Shown here piece by piece: positions 59,502-64,000 of a stretch of DNA of 64,000 nucleotides. Position 1 is the first letter of the stretch; each line of letters starts with the position of its first letter. The stretch is from assembly GCA_023421955.1 (NCBI GenBank), contig JAEZSE010000018.1, forward strand, positions 7,337 through 71,336, in the 5' to 3' direction. Both the position numbers and the translations under genes were made by a program. The notes beneath the pieces are model-generated. The model did no database searches. It saw only the letters and a program-made list of their open reading frames with translations, and had not been told where the DNA came from. The DNA is from Bacillota bacterium (GTDB taxonomy: Bacteria; Bacillota; Clostridia; Christensenellales; UMGS416).

Positions 59502-60035
59502 TTGACCGCTATCGAAGCCATCTACGCCCGCCGGTCGATCCGCAAATACGAGGATCGCCCCGTGGAAAAGGAAAAACTCATGGAGCTCTGCAGCCTGGGT
59601 GCGGCAGCCCCCTCGGCCACCAACAAACGCCCCTGGGCCTTCGTGATCGTGGATGAACCGGCGCAAATGAAAAAACTTGCCTCCGCCACAATGTTTGGAA
59701 AGTTCGGAGCGCCGGCAGCCATCGTGGTGTGCGGAGACCTCCGCCGTTTGGTGCCGTTCGGAAAAGGCTTCTGGATCCAGGATTGCTCCGCCGCGATGGA
59801 AAACATCCTGCTGGGCGCAACAGCAATGGGCCTTGGTTCCGTCTGGCTGGGTGTCACGCCGATCAAGCCCGCTGTGTGGGCGATGCGTCAGGCACTGAAG
59901 CTGCCCCGCCATATTGAGCCGTTGGGCGTGGCCTATCTGGGGTATCCGGCAGAAACCAGAGAACCCAGGACGCAGCTGGAGGACGGGATGGTTCAGTGGC
60001 AGCAGTGGGACCAAAACGATCAGGAGGACGAATGA
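59502..60035 (+). CDS. Nitroreductase-family flavoprotein
   Basis: A 177-residue single-domain FMN enzyme: AIYARRSIRKYEDRPV (FMN phosphate contacts), AAPSATNKRPWAFVIV and a Gly-rich GATAMGLGSVWLGV. The family reduces nitro groups, quinones or flavins with NAD(P)H. The start is TTG 59502 (AAGGAGG at 9 bases). No ATG is available upstream in frame with a ribosome site. It is coupled by an ATGA overlap to the radical SAM gene, suggesting the two act together. Confidence 0.88.
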   Translation: MTAIEAIYARRSIRKYEDRPVEKEKLMELCSLGAAAPSATNKRPWAFVIVDEPAQMKKLASATMFGKFGAPAAIVVCGDLRRLVPFGKGFWIQDCSAAMENILLGATAMGLGSVWLGVTPIKPAVWAMRQALKLPRHIEPLGVAYLGYPAETREPRTQLEDGMVQWQQWDQNDQEDE

Positions 60036-61156
60036 ACATCTCAAAAACCGACGCATTGCTCTGGTTCGACCATTTCTCACAACTGGGTGAGGACGAAGAA
60101 CTGAGCGCAATGCAAGAGGAAATTGCATACGCAGCTTTCGCACAGATCGAGGCGGTGGTTGATCGCAGAAACGACGAGCTGCTATCTCAAATCAAAGGGC
60201 TGAAAACCCTGGAGAACAGAACCTATTATGTCGGCATCGAGGAGAAATTCCCGCAGGGATGCCGCTCCTGCCTGTTGGGCACAGGCCTCAGCGCCATCCG
60301 CAAGACAAACAAGTGCAACCTGAACTGCAAGTTCTGCTATGATTTCGGCCAGCACGGACATATCCCACCAGTGGGCGAAGGCATGTGGGAAATCGGCGGA
60401 ACCAAATTCTACGAAAGGGATCTCGAGTTGCTCCTTTCGATCCACAGCAAGCCCACAGGGATTTCCTATGTCTATCTGGAACCCTTCCTGGAGATAGAAA
60501 AATATTACTCAATCGTGCGAAAATTCCGTGAGGCGCAGGTTCATCAGCACCTCTACACCAACGGAACATTGGCCACGGAGGAAACCTTACGGGCGTTGGG
60601 CGAGGCGGGCCTTGATGAGATCCGGTTCAACCTGGGGGCGTCCAATTGCGCGGACCGGGTGATTGAAAACATTAGGATTGCCAAGAGGCACATCCCCAGC
60701 GTCGGTATTGAAACACCGATGACGCCGGAGTTTTATGAAGCGTTTTTGCGGAAGAAGCAAGCAATTCTGCAAACGGGGCTGGATTTCATCAATTGCGCCG
60801 AGCTGCATTTGAACGAGAACAACATCGGCAACTATTTCGGGGAAAACCTATATCTGTGCAGGCAGGGCTACATATCGCCCATATGGAGCAGAGAGCTCAC
60901 TTTGAAGCTGATGAAACTAGCCGATGAGGAGCAATGGGAGCTGGCTGTCCATGATTGCGCCAACCGCACCAAATTTGCCAGAGGGCTAAACCTCAGCGCC
61001 AAAGAGGGCAAATGGTTTGGGGCCAGCAATTATGCCTGTGAGTTTTCCAGGATCCCATACGAAGCATTCCTTCCAATCCTGAATGACGACAGTTTCAGGT
61101 TCTTAAGCGAGGAAGCATTGCCGGCTGGCTACGCGCCACCATCGCTCAATCTCTGA
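60032..61156 (+). CDS. Radical SAM enzyme of unknown substrate
   Basis: A 374-residue protein with the cluster motif CNLNCKFCYDF (CX3CX2C), preceded by a Cys pair QGCRSCLLGTG. TIM-barrel motifs HLYTNGTLATEETLRALGEAGLDEIRFN and IETPM follow. Further Cys (INCAEL, LCRQGY, HDCAN, YACEFS) in the C-terminal part could bind an auxiliary cluster. The reaction cannot be read from sequence. The overlap with a nitroreductase and the nearby arsM make an organoarsenical or redox-cofactor substrate conceivable. Confidence 0.85.
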   Translation: MNISKTDALLWFDHFSQLGEDEELSAMQEEIAYAAFAQIEAVVDRRNDELLSQIKGLKTLENRTYYVGIEEKFPQGCRSCLLGTGLSAIRKTNKCNLNCKFCYDFGQHGHIPPVGEGMWEIGGTKFYERDLELLLSIHSKPTGISYVYLEPFLEIEKYYSIVRKFREAQVHQHLYTNGTLATEETLRALGEAGLDEIRFNLGASNCADRVIENIRIAKRHIPSVGIETPMTPEFYEAFLRKKQAILQTGLDFINCAELHLNENNIGNYFGENLYLCRQGYISPIWSRELTLKLMKLADEEQWELAVHDCANRTKFARGLNLSAKEGKWFGASNYACEFSRIPYEAFLPILNDDSFRFLSEEALPAGYAPPSLNL

Positions 61157-61157
61157 G

Positions 61158-61745
61158 CTACATCACAAACGCCCCGACCACCCCTGCCAGGATTGTGATC
61201 AGCACTGGGTCCACCTTGAATTTCTCCGCCGAGAAATATGCTGCGACGGCGATCAGGATCGCAGGCAAGCTCACGATGCTGCCCAACTGCGGCAAGATGG
61301 CACTGTGACTGGCAATCAAGGATTTCACAGCCTCACTGCTGAAGATCGATGTGTCTGCAAAGAACACAAAGGCCGTCGCGATCATACCCACTGTGGCAGG
61401 CCGTATCCCGCCCAACACCGCTTGAATGGGGCCGTTGGTCTTGAATTTCTGAATGAAGTGAGCCACGGCAATGATGATGACAAATGCCGGCAGCGACACT
61501 GCGATGGTTGCCACCACTGCGCCCCAAATGCCTTGTGACTGAAAGCCCACATAAGTGGCGGCGTTTACGGCGATGGGGCCTGGCGTCATCTGCGACAACC
61601 CCACCAGATTGGAAAACTCCGTGGGATCCATCAAACCGAAATTCTGGATTTCCTGATAAATCAGCGGCAGCATCGCGTAGCCACCGCCAAAACTGAACAG
61701 CCCAAGCTTGAAAAACACATAAAACAATTGCAGCAGTTTAAGCAT
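61158..61745 (-). CDS. Chromate transporter half, second subunit
   Basis: A 195-residue membrane protein (about six segments) with LGLFSFGGGYAMLPLIYQEI and LSQMTPGPIAVNAATYVGF, the CHR domain signature. Short single-domain CHR proteins are encoded in pairs and act as heterodimers; chromate export or sulfate-like anion transport is assumed. ATG 61745 overlaps the partner gene by 8 bases and has GGAGGG. Confidence 0.92.
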   Translation of the reverse strand: MLKLLQLFYVFFKLGLFSFGGGYAMLPLIYQEIQNFGLMDPTEFSNLVGLSQMTPGPIAVNAATYVGFQSQGIWGAVVATIAVSLPAFVIIIAVAHFIQKFKTNGPIQAVLGGIRPATVGMIATAFVFFADTSIFSSEAVKSLIASHSAILPQLGSIVSLPAILIAVAAYFSAEKFKVDPVLITILAGVVGAFVM

Positions 61746-62295
61746 GCTTCCTGACCCTCCCATAAGCATACACGACAAGGCCGATCAGGGCGCCCATCAG
61801 GATTGCATACATGGCGCTGACGCTGAAAAACACAATGATGATGAAAGACACTGCAGCGATAGCAATGTCCAACTTGCTCTTCACAGCCTTTTTGCCCAAG
61901 TTGATGGCGGCACGCAGGATCAACGCAGCCGAGGCAGCCCGGATGCCTGCGAACACCTTATCCACCACAGGGTTGCCGGCTAACGAAGAAAGCAAGGTCA
62001 ACACCAACAGGATTGACAGAAACGCAGGCAGCACCGTGCCCAGCGACGCGCTCACCGCACCGGCGAATCCGGACACGCGATAGCCCACATAAATGGATGC
62101 GTTGATCGCAATCACACCTGGCATCGATTGCGAGATCGCGAAGACATCGATGATCTCCTCCTCCGAAATCCACTTGCGACGATCCACAATTTCCTTATGG
62201 ATCACCGGCAGCATTGCCATGCCGCCGCCAAATGTAAAGGTGCCGATCTTCAGGAACACCAGGAACATCTCGGCCAACCGCCGCAGTTTTTGCAT
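61738..62295 (-). CDS. Chromate transporter half, first subunit
   Basis: A 185-residue CHR-domain protein (FLKIGTFTFGGGMAMLPVIHKEI; AISQSMPGVIAINASIYVGY), the partner of the following gene. Start codon 62295 is chosen (GGGTG, 6 bases); TTG 62307 with AAGGAAAG is an alternative. About 220 bases between it and the protease gene hold no other gene. Confidence 0.9.
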   Translation of the reverse strand: MQKLRRLAEMFLVFLKIGTFTFGGGMAMLPVIHKEIVDRRKWISEEEIIDVFAISQSMPGVIAINASIYVGYRVSGFAGAVSASLGTVLPAFLSILLVLTLLSSLAGNPVVDKVFAGIRAASAALILRAAINLGKKAVKSKLDIAIAAVSFIIIVFFSVSAMYAILMGALIGLVVYAYGRVRKHA

Positions 62296-62515
62296 GCAAA
62301 CACCCAACTTTCCTTAACAACCTTACCATGACCGCGACAGCGGGCTTTATACGCCCATTTGGCGGGGGTAACCGCTTGCACTGTAGCTGAACCAAGCCGC
62401 CCTGTCAAGCCGGTATCTCCATGGAAGTGCCTTTCGGCAATGAGCCTTTGCGATTCTCCGCATGAAAAGAGAGGCCGGCTTGGTGCCGCCCTCCCATACA
62501 GTTATGTTATCAGGC

Positions 62516-63700
62516 CTAAAGTCTCTGCGCTTGGATCAGGCCCCTCCCCTCCAGGTTTTGCTGGCCGGTAACCTGGCTGGCACTTTTCATGAGCTGACTT
62601 TTGATGATATCCGGCGTCCAATCGGGGTGCTTCTGATAAAGCAACGCGCAGACCCCTGCCACCAGCGGCGTGGAGACCGACGTGCCGGACATGACCGTGT
62701 AATTGTTTCTGAGCTTGTTCTGCTTGCTGCCGGGCTGATACTCCTTGTCTGTATTGGTTGATACAATGTTGACGCCGGGTGCCACCACGTCGGGCTTGGC
62801 CTTGAAGCGGACAGGGCCCCGGCTGCTGAAATCCGGGATGGTGTCGTCGGAAAGATCTACAGTGCGTTTGTCGTCCACCGAGCCCACCGTCAAAATGACC
62901 GGGCTGATGCCGGGCACCGTGATCGTGGAGGGCTCCGGTCCTTCGTTGCCGGCGGCAGCCACCACGGTGATGCCGCGCTTCCACAGCGCCTCCACACCGC
63001 GCACCATCGCATCATCGCGCCGAAGGTCTCCGGCAAAGGTGCCCAGCGACATGGAGACCACCTTGATGTTGTATTTGGAGTAATTGTCAGCCACCCATTG
63101 CAGCGCGGATAGCACGTCGGAAGATCTGCCGTTCCCCATCTCGTCCATCACCTTGACGGCGATGAGGTGGGCGTCGGGGGCGATGCCCTTGTAGACGCCG
63201 TTGGAGGCATACCCGCTGCCAGCCGCCACGCCGGACACAAATGTGCCGTGGCCGTTGTCGTCATAAGGCGACGTTTTGCCGTTGACGATGTCCAGGAAGG
63301 CGGCAATCCTGTTCCTGGGCATCGTAAAATCAGGGTGGGGGTATATCCCCGTATCCAGCACCGCGATCCCCACATCCTGGCCGGTGATGCCTGCCTTGTG
63401 CAGCACATCCACCTGCACCGCCTGTGAGGCGATCCTCATCTGGGCCTTGATATCCAGATCAGCCGCGATATATTTCACCTGCTTCTGCCCCGCCAGCTTG
63501 TTGAGCTGGCTAAAGGGGAATTCCACCACATAACCCTCAATCAGCGGAATCTCGGCAGAAACTTTGACGCCCATGTGGTCCAGCAGCGGCTTGATCTTTT
63601 GATACTCATTGGCATACAGAATCACACGGCATGGCTCATCGGCAGCCACTTTGACGGTATTGCGCACCGCCGGGTCGATTTTTCGGTTAAACGTCCTCAT
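62516..63700 (-). CDS. Subtilisin-like serine protease, apparently intracellular
   Basis: A 394-residue S8 peptidase with the catalytic triad in AVLDTGI, NGHGTFVSG and MSGTSVSTPLVAG and an oxyanion AAAGNEGP. A propeptide-like region of about 90 residues precedes the catalytic domain (VILYANEYQKIKPLLDHMG, an inhibitor I9-like fold). There is no signal peptide or anchor, as in intracellular serine proteases. ATG 63700 has GAGGTGA at 8 bases. It may be co-transcribed with the gene that enters from the right edge. Confidence 0.9.
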   Translation of the reverse strand: MRTFNRKIDPAVRNTVKVAADEPCRVILYANEYQKIKPLLDHMGVKVSAEIPLIEGYVVEFPFSQLNKLAGQKQVKYIAADLDIKAQMRIASQAVQVDVLHKAGITGQDVGIAVLDTGIYPHPDFTMPRNRIAAFLDIVNGKTSPYDDNGHGTFVSGVAAGSGYASNGVYKGIAPDAHLIAVKVMDEMGNGRSSDVLSALQWVADNYSKYNIKVVSMSLGTFAGDLRRDDAMVRGVEALWKRGITVVAAAGNEGPEPSTITVPGISPVILTVGSVDDKRTVDLSDDTIPDFSSRGPVRFKAKPDVVAPGVNIVSTNTDKEYQPGSKQNKLRNNYTVMSGTSVSTPLVAGVCALLYQKHPDWTPDIIKSQLMKSASQVTGQQNLEGRGLIQAQRL

Positions 63701-63811
63701 ACATGCTCACCTCGCAACAGGTCGAGGGAAATCCCTCGCAAGCCCCCTTTCCTTCCCGTGGAAGGATCTGGCGCTATGTAATGGGCTTTGGCAAGAGGTG
63801 AGCGAAGCCTG

Positions 63812-64000
63812 TCAGCCCTGGCGCAGATACTTCACCAGATCATCCAGTTTCTTCTGTTGGTCGCGGCTCAGCACAGGCTTGAGGGTGTTGGCAAAGGTGT
63901 CCAGCTCCTTGCCCTTGAGTTTTTCAGCCACGTCCTTGTTGAGTTTCATGCGGTCCAGCTCACGCATAATATCAGGCAGGTCCTTATCCTTGTATTGGCC
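63812..64000 (-). CDS. Partial hypothetical gene, 5' end outside the window
   Basis: The reading frame is open to the window edge and ends with TGA at 63812-63814, giving 62 residues. The sequence is highly charged and helical, with a heptad-like spacing: DIMRELDRMKLNKDVAEKL, then LSRDQQKKLDDLVKYLRQG. It is probably a coiled-coil tail of a small cytoplasmic protein. The family is not recognised. About 110 bases separate it from the protease start, with a short TCCTTCC/GGAAGGA dyad near 63750-63766. Confidence 0.6.
   Translation of the reverse strand, partial: GQYKDKDLPDIMRELDRMKLNKDVAEKLKGKELDTFANTLKPVLSRDQQKKLDDLVKYLRQG

Noticed and set aside
60032..61156. Assigning the radical SAM protein to ArsS or ArsL
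   Set aside because: Only the location near arsM supports it; the sequence outside the cluster motif gives no clear match.

Overview
The window looks like a chromosomal piece of a strictly anaerobic, Gram-positive Clostridia-type Firmicute with moderate to high GC. The evidence is a Rex redox repressor, Obg, Lgt, an electron-bifurcating NfnAB pair, two LytR-CpsA-Psr proteins, two VanW proteins and an L,D-transpeptidase with long Pro/Thr/Glu linkers, plus consensus sigma-A promoters and strong GGAGG ribosome binding sites. The species cannot be named from sequence alone.

Layout. 1-9.1 kb: tandem CARDB-type surface proteins (the first cut by the window edge), an LCP protein, an orphan ABC ATPase, an AraC regulator, an esterase, a thymidylate-synthase-fold protein and an L,D-transpeptidase. 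9.4-15.8 kb: a membrane protein, threonine aldolase, a split B12-type methionine synthase (Hcy-methyltransferase/MTHFR fusion plus a pterin-binding methyltransferase), a Gfo/Idh oxidoreductase and a GNAT gene broken by one stop codon. 16-19.8 kb: a membrane protein/YozG-type regulator/lipoprotein operon behind a double operator, and a second LCP gene. 19.9-20.6 kb: eight tRNA genes in one transcript.

20.8-29.8 kb is the most notable part, an arsenic/mercury block lying between the tRNA array and a tRNA-Arg. It carries arsR-acr3-arsC followed on the same strand by hgcA-hgcB (the mercury methylation pair), then a second arsR with arsP and three cysteine-rich microproteins that are easy to miss. 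An iron-sulfur aldo/keto reductase with a MerR-type promoter follows. A third arsenic locus lies at 57.6-61.2 kb: a MarR regulator, a membrane protein, arsM, a nitroreductase and a radical SAM enzyme, with one operator motif repeated before marR and before arsM.

The rest is a Sir2 protein, a 1.8-kilo-residue surface protein, a large SPFH/flotillin-like protein, an orphan solute-binding protein, lgt-obg, nfnAB, a bacteriohemerythrin and chemoreceptor, two vanW genes, rex, a CAP-domain protein, a DMT permease, an ABC-F ATPase, a split chromate transporter and an intracellular subtilase.

How it fits together: the cell appears to reduce arsenate (ArsC), export arsenite (Acr3), methylate arsenite (ArsM) and export methylated arsenicals (ArsP), under three regulators. 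HgcAB would methylate Hg(II) with a methyl group that must come from methyl-tetrahydrofolate through a corrinoid. No convincing promoter is visible directly before hgcA, so hgcAB may be expressed by read-through from the ArsR-controlled promoter.
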